Part shown: piece by piece, positions 43,938 through 53,145 of the stretch
How the letters are laid out: each line of letters begins with the position of its first letter
Position numbering within the stretch: position 1 is the stretch's first letter
Source of the DNA: an uncultured Bacteroidales bacterium
GTDB lineage: Bacteria > Bacteroidota > Bacteroidia > Bacteroidales > F082
Reading direction: 5' to 3'
DNA length: 64,000 nucleotides
Assembly (NCBI GenBank): GCA_947304185.1
Contig: CAMZAM010000005.1
Location: 1 to 64,000, forward strand
The notes under the pieces: model-generated
What the model was told of the DNA's origin: nothing
What the model saw: only the letters and a program-made list of their open reading frames with translations
Databases searched by the model: none
Program-made: the position numbers and the translations under genes

Positions 43938-46226
43938 ATGAAGAAATATTTGCTCATCATATCATTGATTCTCATAGGATTATCTGTTAAAGCACAAGAC
44001 GGAGAATTCCATGTACGCATCCACGGTCAGGAAAACAAAGGCGTCATTCTCGACACCCCTGTCTCGTCAATCGACAGCATGTATATGAATCCGGATGCAG
44101 TAAACCCGTTTAAAGTCAGAACTCCAAATGGCTTGTATTCGTTTGGCTTCACTGAAATCGACAGTCTGACCTTCCCGTTTGTCCCGGTAAGCACAGGCAA
44201 CACCATTTACGTCAACTACAACGGCACGACAGCGGAAGTCACCAGTCCCTACCCTGCCACGCAGGTCATTGTGACGGTCAGCGAGGCAAAAGTCAGCATC
44301 ACTTCGTTGGTTTCAGACAACATCACTTATATTCTGTCAGGCACTGCAAATCCTGGACGTTTCGAGGTTGTGAGCGAAGTCTCACCTATCGTAAAGCTCA
44401 ACGGCGTCAACCTCACCAATCCTACAGGAAAAGCTATCGATTTGAGCTGTGATGCAGGAATAATCATGGAGTTGGCCGACGGCACTCAGAATTATATCAG
44501 CGACGGCGAAAACAGCGACAAAAAAGCTGCTTTCATGAGCAACGACGACCTCCTTATGCAAGGCAACGGCACTCTCACGGTAACCGGATTGAAAGAGCAC
44601 GCCATGAAAGTGAAAGGACAGTTCAATATGAACTCCGGAAACATTGTAATCACTGGCTCTGTCAAGGACGGCATCCATACTGAAGGACTTCTCGTTCAAG
44701 GCGGAAACATCGATGTTCAGTCGTGCGGTGACGACGGCTTGACCAGCGAACTCGACGGCTACATCAATGGCGGATTCATCACCATCACAAGTCCGACCGA
44801 CAGCATCAACGGCATCTCAGCCGACAGCACCTTAGTCATCAACGGAGGAAATATCAATATCACAATGTCGGGCGTATCAGCCAACTGCATAAAAGCTGAT
44901 AAAGAATTGACTATCAATGGCGGAACATTCGTTTTGAACAACTCAGGCAATGTGTCAAAAGGCATCAAGTCGAACAGCACCATCACCATCACCGATGGCG
45001 ACATCAACATTACATCGAGCGGCGTCACTGTTATAACCAACTACGATCCGACATATTGCACTGGTATCAAAGGCGACACCGATATCATCATCAGCGGAGG
45101 CAACATCGACATCAACCTCCCATCATCCAACAATGGCGGCAAGGGCATCTCGTGCGAAGGCAACATGACAATCAGCGGTGATAACACAATCCATATTGAA
45201 ACTCACGGCGACGGTTCCACTTACACAGCATCATCAGGTACCGACACCTATTCGAGCTCATGTCTCCGTGCTGAAGGCAACATGCAGATTCTTGAAGGAA
45301 ATATAACGCTCAACAGCACAGGTAAAGCTGGTAAAGGCATCAAAGTCGGCAAGAAGAACGGCAATACATATACCGGGACTTACACTCAGGGTAACGCTGA
45401 CGGAAGCGGTCCTACCCTCACCATCACCACATCAGGAGCACAAATCGGCTCTGGTGGCGGCGGCGGTCCATGGGGCGGTGGTTCATCAACAAAAGCCTCG
45501 GCTAAAGCCATCAAGGTGGGCGGCGTGGCTACCATTTACGGCGGCACCACGACCGTCAACACATCTACAAGCGGCGCCGAGGGACTGGAATCGAAGACTC
45601 AGATCAACATCGAAGGCGGCCAGCACTACTTCAAGTGCTACGATGACTGCATCAACTCGTCGGGTAAGATCTTCTTCAATGGCGGTGTGACGGTGTGTTT
45701 CAGCAACGGCAACGATGCTGTCGACTCGAATGCAGGACAGGCAGGTGCCATCACCATCGGCAACGGCGTAGCTTTTGCCTACACCACCAAAGGCAGCCCT
45801 GAGGAAGGTTTCGACTGCGATAACAACAATTACATAAGAATTACAGGTACTGGCATCGGCATCAGCGCCGGTGGTTCGCAAGGCGGTGGCGGTCCATGGG
45901 GCGGCGGAGGCAGCGGAGGTACCGTTACCAACCCGGCGCAGGGCTACAAGTTCTACACCAGCAGCTATACCTTCCAAACAGGGAAATACTACACCCTGTC
46001 GAATACCAGCGGCACAGGTGGCACCAATATGGTGACGTTCAGCTTCGAGTCTAACTGCAGCAGCAGCCTCGCCCTCATCACAGCGACGGGCATGGTAAGC
46101 GGTAGTACATACTATGTGAAATATGGAACGGAGGCTCCGACTAACCCGACAACGGCATTCCACGGGATTTACCTCGGTGGAACCTCGTCGGCATCAACTC
46201 AGGCGTTCAGCTTTACAGCACAGTAA
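43938..46226 (+). CDS. secreted carbohydrate-binding beta-helix protein (Cthe_2159-like)
   Basis: A 762-residue exported protein with signal peptide (cleavage near SVKA-QDGEF). Residues about 30-75 repeat the short module of the preceding gene (LYSFGFTEIDSLTF). The main part is a right-handed beta-helix of the Cthe_2159 calcium/polysaccharide-binding type with many turns of the form INGGNINITMSG, IISGGNIDINLPS and IKVGGVATIYGG. Two flexible glycine loops, both centred on GGGGPWGGG (about residues 508 and 650), break the helix. It lacks a type IX tail, unlike its partner. Its 3' end overlaps the convergent rimO by 14 bases. Likely binds pectin-like glycans or ions at the cell surface. Confidence 0.82.
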   Translation: MKKYLLIISLILIGLSVKAQDGEFHVRIHGQENKGVILDTPVSSIDSMYMNPDAVNPFKVRTPNGLYSFGFTEIDSLTFPFVPVSTGNTIYVNYNGTTAEVTSPYPATQVIVTVSEAKVSITSLVSDNITYILSGTANPGRFEVVSEVSPIVKLNGVNLTNPTGKAIDLSCDAGIIMELADGTQNYISDGENSDKKAAFMSNDDLLMQGNGTLTVTGLKEHAMKVKGQFNMNSGNIVITGSVKDGIHTEGLLVQGGNIDVQSCGDDGLTSELDGYINGGFITITSPTDSINGISADSTLVINGGNINITMSGVSANCIKADKELTINGGTFVLNNSGNVSKGIKSNSTITITDGDINITSSGVTVITNYDPTYCTGIKGDTDIIISGGNIDINLPSSNNGGKGISCEGNMTISGDNTIHIETHGDGSTYTASSGTDTYSSSCLRAEGNMQILEGNITLNSTGKAGKGIKVGKKNGNTYTGTYTQGNADGSGPTLTITTSGAQIGSGGGGGPWGGGSSTKASAKAIKVGGVATIYGGTTTVNTSTSGAEGLESKTQINIEGGQHYFKCYDDCINSSGKIFFNGGVTVCFSNGNDAVDSNAGQAGAITIGNGVAFAYTTKGSPEEGFDCDNNNYIRITGTGIGISAGGSQGGGGPWGGGGSGGTVTNPAQGYKFYTSSYTFQTGKYYTLSNTSGTGGTNMVTFSFESNCSSSLALITATGMVSGSTYYVKYGTEAPTNPTTAFHGIYLGGTSSASTQAFSFTAQ

Positions 46227-47514
46227 TCACTTCTCCGTAACAGTCAAAATAATCGGCTTGGATGATTTTGACGTTGACGAAAGAGCCGATTTCTAATATA
46301 TTGTCTTTCATCGAGATAAGCACCTCGTCATCGACTTCAGGTGAGTCGTATTGGGTGCGACCGACATAATAGCCACCTTCGGTGCGGTCGATGAGTACTT
46401 TTTCAGTCCTTCCAAGACGTTTAGAATTGATTTCCAATGAGATATCCTGCTGGACATCCATGAATTTATCAACGCGCGCCTTCTTCACCTCTTCCGGAAC
46501 GTCGTCCTCAAGCTCATAGGCCGGTGTCCCCTCTTCAGCCGAATATGCGAACACGCCGGCGCGCTCGAACCGCATCTCCTTGATGAAATCAATCAATTCA
46601 TTGAACTGTTCCTCCGTCTCGCCAGGGAATCCCACGATAAACGTGCTTCTGAAAGCGATGTCAGGAACGTATGAACGCACTTTCTTGACAAATTCGATGG
46701 TTTGCTCACGTGTTACTCCACGGCGCATGGCCTTCAAAATCGGCGTGCTGATATGTTGCAAAGGCAAATCTATGTAATGACAGATCTTTGGGTTGTCGCG
46801 CATCAGCTCGAGAAGCTCGACAGGGAATCCCAGCGGATAGCCGTAATGCAGGCGAATCCACTCGATGCCGTCGATTTCGGTAAGCTTTTGCACCAGCTCA
46901 ACGATATGCGACTTCCCATCAAGGTCATAACCATAATATGTAAGGTCTTGTGCTATGAGTATCAGCTCTTTAACGCCTTTCTTTGCCAGATTTTCAGCCT
47001 CTTTTACAAGGTTTTCCATCGGCACCGACTTATGATCGCCACGAATTAATGGGATAGCACAGAAAGCGCAATGGCGGTTGCAACCTTCAGAAATCTTCAG
47101 ATATGCGTAATGCGATGGCGTAGAAAGCACACGCTCGCAACAATATTCAGCATGATAATCCGACTTTAAAATATCGGCAGCCACATGTTGCACAGGCTCC
47201 ACACCAAAGAAAGCGTCGACCTCATGAATCTCGTTGCGCAATTCTTTTCTATAACGCTCCGAGAGACAGCCCATCACATATAACTTCTTGATTTTATTGG
47301 CTTTACGCAGCTCAGCATATTCCAAAATAGTATCAATCGACTCCTCTTTAGCATCGCCAATGAAGCCGCAAGTGTTGATGATCACCACATCGGATTTCTC
47401 ATCCGAATCGTGGACAATATTATAAGTATTGTTCAATAACGCCGCCAGATGCTCTGAATCGACTTTGTTTTTCGAGCAACCGAGGGTGACAATATTTAAA
47501 ACGGGTTTTCTCAT
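46213..47514 (-). CDS. rimO: ribosomal protein uS12 methylthiotransferase
   Basis: A 433-residue radical SAM enzyme that methylthiolates Asp88 of ribosomal protein S12. The N-terminal MTTase domain has cysteines in VTLGCSKNKVDSE, INTCGFIGDAK and VMGCLSERY; the radical SAM cluster is ISEGCNRHCAFCAIPLIRG; the C-terminal TRAM domain starts near LGRTEKVLIDRTEGGYYVGRTQ. Length and signature match RimO rather than MiaB. Its start overlaps the ftsY stop in ATGA, so the two are translationally coupled. Confidence 0.96.
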   Translation of the reverse strand: MRKPVLNIVTLGCSKNKVDSEHLAALLNNTYNIVHDSDEKSDVVIINTCGFIGDAKEESIDTILEYAELRKANKIKKLYVMGCLSERYRKELRNEIHEVDAFFGVEPVQHVAADILKSDYHAEYCCERVLSTPSHYAYLKISEGCNRHCAFCAIPLIRGDHKSVPMENLVKEAENLAKKGVKELILIAQDLTYYGYDLDGKSHIVELVQKLTEIDGIEWIRLHYGYPLGFPVELLELMRDNPKICHYIDLPLQHISTPILKAMRRGVTREQTIEFVKKVRSYVPDIAFRSTFIVGFPGETEEQFNELIDFIKEMRFERAGVFAYSAEEGTPAYELEDDVPEEVKKARVDKFMDVQQDISLEINSKRLGRTEKVLIDRTEGGYYVGRTQYDSPEVDDEVLISMKDNILEIGSFVNVKIIQADYFDCYGEVITVL

Positions 47515-48467
47515 TTGAATAATGAATCAACAAATTCATTTCTGTCGAAGATCTGTAGGTTTTCCATCTTCTCTCCCACTCCGATATATTTTACCGGAAT
47601 CTTGAACTGGTCGGAGATGCCAATCACCACGCCGCCTTTCGCAGTACCATCTAACTTAGTGAGCGCCAACGCGTTAACCTCAGTAGCAGCAATAAACTGA
47701 CGTGCCTGTTCGATAGCATTCTGTCCGGTTGATGCGTCCAAAACGAGCAACACCTCATGTGGTGCGTCCGGAATGACTTTCTGGCACACTTTCTTTATCT
47801 TCGAGAGCTCGTTCATCAATCCAACTTTGTTATGCAGACGACCTGCTGTGTCGATCAAAACGACGTCAGCGTCTTGTGCGACAGCCGATTTCACTGTGTC
47901 GAAAGCAACAGAAGCCGGGTCAGCGCCCATGCCTTGAGAGACAATCGGGACGCCCACTTTGTCGGCCCAGATCTTGAGCTGGTCGACGGCAGCAGCGCGG
48001 AAGGTGTCGGAAGCTCCGAGAACGACTTTCTTGCCTGCCATCTTGAAGTTATACGCAAGCTTGCCGATGGTGGTAGTCTTACCCACACCGTTGACGCCCA
48101 CAACCATGATGACGTAAGGTTTCTTATCCTCAGGGAGGTCAAAGCTGCTGCCGTCGCCAGAGTTATTCTCCTGCAACAATGCGGCAATCTCTTCCTTCAG
48201 GATCATATTCAACTCGCTGGTACCCAGATACTTATCGCGTGCCACACGTTTTTCGATGCGGTCGATAATCTTCAAGGTGGTGTCGACACCGACGTCCGAT
48301 GTCACCAAAATCTCCTCAAGGTTATCAAGCACCTCATCGTCGACCGTCGACTTGCCCACTATGGCTTTCGAGATACGGTCAAACACGCTGGTACGGGTCT
48401 TCTCCAGACCTTTATTCAGATCTTCCTTAGCGTCTTTATCTTTCTTAAAAAATGAAAAGAGTCCCAT
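47511..48467 (-). CDS. ftsY: signal recognition particle receptor FtsY
   Basis: A 318-residue SRP GTPase with a short N-terminal part (MGLFSFFKKDKDAKED) instead of the long acidic domain of proteobacteria. NG domain motifs: GVNGVGKTTTIGKLAYNF (G1), DTFRAAAVDQLKIWAD, VDTAGRLH-type segment VLIDTAGRLHNK (G3), ALTKLDGTAKGGVVIGI (G4) and KYIGVGEKMENLQIFDRNEFVDSLF at the end. It receives ribosome-nascent chains at the membrane. Start placed at MGLFSFF; the upstream codons are AT-rich leader. A TATATTTG -7 box lies at 48482-48489. Confidence 0.96.
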   Translation of the reverse strand: MGLFSFFKKDKDAKEDLNKGLEKTRTSVFDRISKAIVGKSTVDDEVLDNLEEILVTSDVGVDTTLKIIDRIEKRVARDKYLGTSELNMILKEEIAALLQENNSGDGSSFDLPEDKKPYVIMVVGVNGVGKTTTIGKLAYNFKMAGKKVVLGASDTFRAAAVDQLKIWADKVGVPIVSQGMGADPASVAFDTVKSAVAQDADVVLIDTAGRLHNKVGLMNELSKIKKVCQKVIPDAPHEVLLVLDASTGQNAIEQARQFIAATEVNALALTKLDGTAKGGVVIGISDQFKIPVKYIGVGEKMENLQIFDRNEFVDSLFK

Positions 48468-48567
48468 TTCAATATTTTTTGCAAATATAATGATTATTTT
48501 GATATGCACGAAAAGCTTTCTCGTCGAAACGGGAAAGCTATTCTAAATCAGTTCAAAAAACTATATA

Positions 48568-48720
48568 TTAGTTCTTTGCGATGAATTCTTGAGCCTGGTC
48601 AATCGGGACGATGGTCTCTTCAAAATAGTAAGCACCAGTCTTCTCTGATTTCTTCATCTTGATGACCTTCGTGAATTCCTTACCAGCTGTGTGCAATGAT
48701 GCAACTACCTTCTTTGCCAT
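48568..48720 (-). CDS. DUF4295 family small protein
   Basis: A 50-residue basic protein, MAKKVVASLHTAGKEFTKVI, then KMKKSEKTGAYYFEETIVPI and DQAQEFIAKN. This is the DUF4295 family, specific to Bacteroidota and almost always between rpmG and ftsY. Its size, charge and constant placement beside ribosomal protein L33 suggest a ribosome-associated protein, but its function is not established. It begins 10 bases after rpmG. Confidence 0.92.
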   Translation of the reverse strand: MAKKVVASLHTAGKEFTKVIKMKKSEKTGAYYFEETIVPIDQAQEFIAKN

Positions 48721-48730
48721 ATCCTAAATC

Positions 48731-48919
48731 TTATTTAATTTCTTTGTGAAGAGTCATTTTCTTGAGGATTGGGTTGTACTTCATGAGTTCCAATCTCTCT
48801 GGGGTGTTCTTCTTGTTTTTCGTTGTAACGTAACGAGAAGTTCCCGGGATGCCTGTTGCCTTTTGCTCTGTGCACTCCAAAATCACTTGTACGCGTGCGT
48901 CTTTAACTTTCTTTGACAT
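48731..48919 (-). CDS. rpmG: 50S ribosomal protein bL33
   Basis: A 62-residue L33: [51 protein letters not shown], the cysteine-poor (zinc-independent) type. In most Bacteroidota rpmB (L28) precedes it; here the upstream neighbour is ftcD and rpmB is not in the window. It heads a leftward unit rpmG-DUF4295, followed by ftsY-rimO. Confidence 0.96.
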   Translation of the reverse strand: MSKKVKDARVQVILECTEQKATGIPGTSRYVTTKNKKNTPERLELMKYNPILKKMTLHKEIK

Positions 48920-48946
48920 ATCTTTATCCTTTCAAATTTCGGACTG

Positions 48947-48978
48947 CAAAAATACACATTTTTTTAATACACTCCAAT
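48947..48978 (-). promoter_or_regulatory. promoter of rpmG
   Basis: Minus strand ATTG (48975-48978), 20 bases, TATTTTTG (48947-48954). Confidence 0.55.
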
Positions 48979-49044
48979 ATTTTTCAGTCAAAAATTTTAT
49001 CAAATTTTAAAATCTCTTATCTTTCTGATTATCAATTGATTAAA

Positions 49045-50745
49045 TTACTCTTTGTTGATAATCTTATTAACGACTTCGAGTATTTCAGCCTCTTTCTTGA
49101 TGGCAGCGGCCTCAATCTTTGCGCCATCGGCGACGATTTTATCGGCAAATGCCCTGTCCTTCAATCCAGCAGCGTTGATTTTCACGTTGAGATATGCGCC
49201 CATCACAGCACTTCTGCAGCACAAAGCACCTACTCCAGCGTCTGACACTGATGCAGGATTGCCTGTTCTTGCCATCGCCTCGACCACTTCGAATGCCTCA
49301 AATGCCACATTCATAGTCTTGAAAGGCACCTTTGTTGCATACTGTGATGCGAGCTCGAGAGCCTCCATACGAGCGGCTTTGTCGGCGTCGGTCTTCTTAG
49401 GCATCTGCAATGCGGCCATGATCTTATTGAATGCGTTGGTATCTTCATCGACTAAGTCAAGTAATTGATCCTTAAGGACTTGACCCTTCTCAGCGACCTT
49501 TGAGAACTCTTCCCAACGCTCATCCCAACCTGGCTTGTGTGATGACAGGTTAGCCACCATCGTTGCCAATGCTGCGCCGAGAGCACCCATGTAAGCTGAG
49601 ATTGAACCGCCACCTGGAGCCGGACTCTCGCTGGCTGTCTCGTTAGCAAAGCCTGTACAGGTCATATTGACGAGCTTCTTCTGCGTCATGTCTTCAATCA
49701 AGAACTCGATGACTTTTTCCTTCGGGTTGAACGGTTTCAAATCATCGAGACCCATCGACTTGATGGCGATCTTCATGATCTCATCCTCGCTCACGCCCAG
49801 TGAACGCTGCTGTTTTGCAAGATAATACTTACCAGCGTCGATAAGCACCTTCTTAGGAATCAAACCGACTATTTCGCAGCCAGTCACGCGCACGCCACGA
49901 GCCGCTGCCTTAGCGCAGACCTCGTCGAAGCAGACGTGAACCGGAGAGACGTTGATGTTTGTGATGTTCATTGAAACCTGAGCGATGCCGTATTCCTCGA
50001 TGAACCAGCCGATAGCCTTGGTGCTCTTCAGAGTGCCAGGAATCATGATGGTGTTGCCGTTTTCATCTTTCATCGGCTTGTCTGTGACCTTCGGTCCCAC
50101 TCTCTTCGGACGGCCTTTCTCGCGAACGTCGAAAGCGATGGCGTTGGCGCGGCGTGTCGAAGTGGTGTTGAGGTTATAGTTGATAGCGATGAGGAAGTCA
50201 CGGGCTCCGACCTGTGTTGCGCCAGTCTGTGCCACATGCTCGTTCCACTCGTTCGGACCGAAATCAGGTTTCCATTCTTCTGTTCCGAGACGGCTCGACA
50301 ATGACTCATATTCGCCAGTGCGGCAATAAGCCAAGTTCTTACGTTTTGGCTGGAAAGCAGCCTCTTCGTAGCAGTAAATCGGGATATTGAGCTCTTCGCC
50401 GAAACGTTTTGCAAGGTTACGGGCGTAGACCACTACCTCATCCATTGTGATGTTTGAAATCGGGATGAGAGGGCAAACGTCTGTCGCACCTTGACGTGGG
50501 TGGTCACCGTGATGGTTGCGCATGTCGATGAGCTCGGCAGCCTTCTTCACTACGCGGAATGCGGCTTCGCACACATTTTCCGGCTCGCCCACAAAGGTGA
50601 TGACGGTACGGTTTGTCGTCGCACCCGGGTCAACGTCCAACAATTTCACGCCTTCAACCTTCTCGATCTCGGCTGTCACCTGATTGATGATGTTCATATC
50701 GCGACCTTCGCTGATATTCGGAACACATTCGATTAATTGTTTCAT
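49045..50745 (-). CDS. ftcD: bifunctional formiminotransferase-cyclodeaminase
   Basis: A 566-residue fusion. Residues about 1-300 are glutamate formiminotransferase (LIECVPNISEGRDMNIINQ, NHHGDHPRQGATDVCPLIPI, VHVCFDEVCAKAAARGVRVTGCEIVGLIP); residues about 355-566 are formimino-THF cyclodeaminase (NETASESPAPGGGSISAYMGALGAALATMVANLS). The enzyme moves the formimino group from formiminoglutamate to THF, giving glutamate, then makes 5,10-methenyl-THF and ammonia. It ends the histidine-degradation unit and lies 6 bases after hutI. Confidence 0.95.
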   Translation of the reverse strand: MKQLIECVPNISEGRDMNIINQVTAEIEKVEGVKLLDVDPGATTNRTVITFVGEPENVCEAAFRVVKKAAELIDMRNHHGDHPRQGATDVCPLIPISNITMDEVVVYARNLAKRFGEELNIPIYCYEEAAFQPKRKNLAYCRTGEYESLSSRLGTEEWKPDFGPNEWNEHVAQTGATQVGARDFLIAINYNLNTTSTRRANAIAFDVREKGRPKRVGPKVTDKPMKDENGNTIMIPGTLKSTKAIGWFIEEYGIAQVSMNITNINVSPVHVCFDEVCAKAAARGVRVTGCEIVGLIPKKVLIDAGKYYLAKQQRSLGVSEDEIMKIAIKSMGLDDLKPFNPKEKVIEFLIEDMTQKKLVNMTCTGFANETASESPAPGGGSISAYMGALGAALATMVANLSSHKPGWDERWEEFSKVAEKGQVLKDQLLDLVDEDTNAFNKIMAALQMPKKTDADKAARMEALELASQYATKVPFKTMNVAFEAFEVVEAMARTGNPASVSDAGVGALCCRSAVMGAYLNVKINAAGLKDRAFADKIVADGAKIEAAAIKKEAEILEVVNKIINKE

Positions 50746-50751
50746 ATTTGT

Positions 50752-51996
50752 CTATTTTATTACTTTTCCTTTTAAAATCATTGTCTGAACTTTGTTCGCA
50801 CCATAATAATACGGCATAAACTCCAGCTGCGTCATAGGCTTGGTGATCATCACGTTGGCAATTTTGCCCTTGGTGATGGAACCGAGCTCGTGACTCACAT
50901 CCATAGCGTATGCTGTGTTTAATGTGGTGGCGTTCAGGGCCTCCTCCGGCGTCAATTTATAACGGATGCACGCGCATGAAAGCACAAACTGCATGTTGCC
51001 AGAGGGCGACGTTCCCGGGTTAAAGTCAGATGCCATTGCTACAGGTAATCCTGCGTTAATCATATCACGGACTGGTGACAACGGCAAGTTCAAGAAGAAC
51101 GCACAGCCTGGAAGCACCGTCGGCATGGTGTCGGAGCCTTTCAACGCCTCTATTTCCTCTTTCCCCATCTGCTCGAGATGGTCAACAGAGATAGCGCCGT
51201 ATTTCACGCCAACCTGCACGCCGCCTGAAACAGCCATCTCGTTGGCGTGGATCTTCGGACGCATGCCGTATTTGATGCCAGCCATCAGGATTCGCTCGGT
51301 GTCTTCAACGGTGAAGAAGCCTTTGTCGCAGAAAACGTCAATGAAATCTGCCAAATCCTCAGCTGCCACAAGTGGAATCATCTCGTTGATGACTAGGTCA
51401 ACATAGTCTTCCTGATGTCCGCGGTATTCCATCGGGATGCCGTGAGCACCAAGGAAATTCGATTTTATCGTCATCGGCGAATTCTCCTTCAGGCGACGTA
51501 TCACGCGCAGGAGCTTCAGCTCGCTCTCAGTGGTGAGGCCGTAGCCGCTCTTAATCTCGACGGCGCCTGTTCCCATACGCATGATCTCATCCAAACGCTG
51601 CATGGCCGACTCGTAAAGCTCGTCTTCGCTAGCAGCTGCAGTGGCTTTCGCCGAGTTAAGGATTCCTCCTCCTCTTTTTGCGATCTCCTCGTAGCTTAAG
51701 CCACGGATCTTATCGCAAAACTCCATCTCACGCGAGTTGGCATACACCAAGTGCGTGTGCGAGTCGCAAAACGCCGGCAAGACCAAACCGCCTTTGGCAT
51801 CGACGACTTTCTTCTCATTCGCCAGATATTCCTGGTATTTAGGAGAGCTCATCTTGCCATAGTCGGCAATCTTGCTGCCTTTTATATAAAGGTACGCGTT
51901 CTTGATACGCTTAACATCCGACATCGCGGAGCCGGCCTTCCATAGACTGCCATCCTCCACGATGCCACAAAGTTCTTTAATATTTGTTATTAGCAT
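50752..51996 (-). CDS. hutI: imidazolonepropionase
   Basis: A 414-residue amidohydrolase that opens imidazolonepropionate to formiminoglutamate, the third step of histidine breakdown. Metal and substrate motifs: PAFCDSHTHLVYANSREMEF (His pair), EIKSGYGLTTESELKLLRVI, KSNFLGAHGIPMEYRG, and MASDFNPGTSPSGNMQFVLSCACI near the C-terminus. Its start codon overlaps the stop of the deoxyhypusine-synthase-like gene (TAATG). hutH and hutU are not in the window. Confidence 0.95.
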   Translation of the reverse strand: MLITNIKELCGIVEDGSLWKAGSAMSDVKRIKNAYLYIKGSKIADYGKMSSPKYQEYLANEKKVVDAKGGLVLPAFCDSHTHLVYANSREMEFCDKIRGLSYEEIAKRGGGILNSAKATAAASEDELYESAMQRLDEIMRMGTGAVEIKSGYGLTTESELKLLRVIRRLKENSPMTIKSNFLGAHGIPMEYRGHQEDYVDLVINEMIPLVAAEDLADFIDVFCDKGFFTVEDTERILMAGIKYGMRPKIHANEMAVSGGVQVGVKYGAISVDHLEQMGKEEIEALKGSDTMPTVLPGCAFFLNLPLSPVRDMINAGLPVAMASDFNPGTSPSGNMQFVLSCACIRYKLTPEEALNATTLNTAYAMDVSHELGSITKGKIANVMITKPMTQLEFMPYYYGANKVQTMILKGKVIK

Positions 51997-53048
51997 TATT
52001 TGTTTTTATAAATGCTTTGCCAATTCTTGTATTCACGTTTCTTCCAAGGACCGTTATGGTAAACGTAAGATGCAATCATCGGGATGACGGTTGTACCTTC
52101 GGCGTAGACCATCTGCTGGAGCTTCTCGCTGACCTTACCCCATGAACCTGCCTCGAGCAATGTTGATGATGAGCAAGCACCATCGCGGACGTCAGCAACG
52201 GTGATCTGGATAGCATATTTGTGCATCGGCACCTCATGTCCGAGGATCTCAGCGCAGACCACTGTGTCCTGTGCAAAGTTCTTAGGAGTACCGCCACCGA
52301 CCATGAACAAGCCTGTCTGTGGAGCAGCCATCTTGATTTCTGTCAGCTCGAGGAAGTCGGCAACAGAGTCGATGCTCACGTAAGGTTTCTTGGCGTGTTT
52401 GCGTTCCCACTGGTGCAGACCGATACCGAAACCAGCCGAAGAGTCAGAGAATGCTGGGCAGAACATCGGGACACCACACTCGTAGCATGTCTGGATGAGG
52501 CTGTCTTTCTTCACGCCGTGACCTTCATGCAGCCATTTACCGAGGTTCCACAAGAACTCACGTGATGAATACGGACGTGGCTCGAGGATGTTGGCGAGCT
52601 CGTAAGTGGCGTGGTCGCACACCTGCAGCTGCTCCTCGTCGATATATGTGTCGTAGATACGGTCGATGTAAAGCTCGCGGAGCTTTGTATCCGGCACCAC
52701 GTTCTCTTTTTCACCGATATAATGTTTGAAACCGAGAGCCTCGAAGAGGTCCATGTCGATGACTGAAGCGCCTGTTGAGACGACCACATCGATCATTTTG
52801 TTGCGGACCATGTCAACGTAAACCTGCATACAGCCTGCTGCTGAGGTCGAACCTGCAAGAGTAAGGATGTTGGTGCATGATTTTTCTTTCACCATCATCA
52901 TCAAAATGTCAGCGGCGCGTGCAGTGTCGCGTGATGTGAACGACATCTCACGCATTGCGTCGATGATTTCTGTTGAGTCATACTTCTTGATGTCGATGTG
53001 CTTCACGACATTCTTCAATAAGTCTTTCTTTTCAAGTTTTCTTGCCAT
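51996..53048 (-). CDS. deoxyhypusine synthase family protein
   Basis: A 350-residue NAD-dependent enzyme of the deoxyhypusine synthase superfamily. Fold motifs are TLAGSTSAAGCMQVYVDMV, DVVVSTGASVIDMDLFEALG, PMFCPAFSDSSAGFGIGLHQWE and the active-site loop VGGGTPKNFAQ, whose K256 matches the imine-forming lysine of eukaryotic DHS. Bacteria lack eIF5A, so the substrate is not the classic one; some bacterial relatives are thought to act in homospermidine or other polyamine chemistry. Here it is the first gene of a unit with hutI and ftcD, with one-base overlap, which is curious for a polyamine enzyme. Confidence 0.88.
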   Translation of the reverse strand: MARKLEKKDLLKNVVKHIDIKKYDSTEIIDAMREMSFTSRDTARAADILMMMVKEKSCTNILTLAGSTSAAGCMQVYVDMVRNKMIDVVVSTGASVIDMDLFEALGFKHYIGEKENVVPDTKLRELYIDRIYDTYIDEEQLQVCDHATYELANILEPRPYSSREFLWNLGKWLHEGHGVKKDSLIQTCYECGVPMFCPAFSDSSAGFGIGLHQWERKHAKKPYVSIDSVADFLELTEIKMAAPQTGLFMVGGGTPKNFAQDTVVCAEILGHEVPMHKYAIQITVADVRDGACSSSTLLEAGSWGKVSEKLQQMVYAEGTTVIPMIASYVYHNGPWKKREYKNWQSIYKNK

Positions 53049-53091
53049 TTTATTTAGTTTTTATGATGAATTTTCTGATATTTTTAATCTG

Positions 53092-53122
53092 CAAATATAC
53101 AAAAATTATTAAAAAGATGAAA
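53092..53122 (-). promoter_or_regulatory. promoter of the DHS-like/hutI/ftcD unit
   Basis: Minus strand TTTC (53119-53122), 19 bases, TATATTTG (53092-53099); leader about 35-40 nt. Confidence 0.5.
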
Positions 53123-53145
53123 AAAACCAAAAAAGTCTTTACTCA

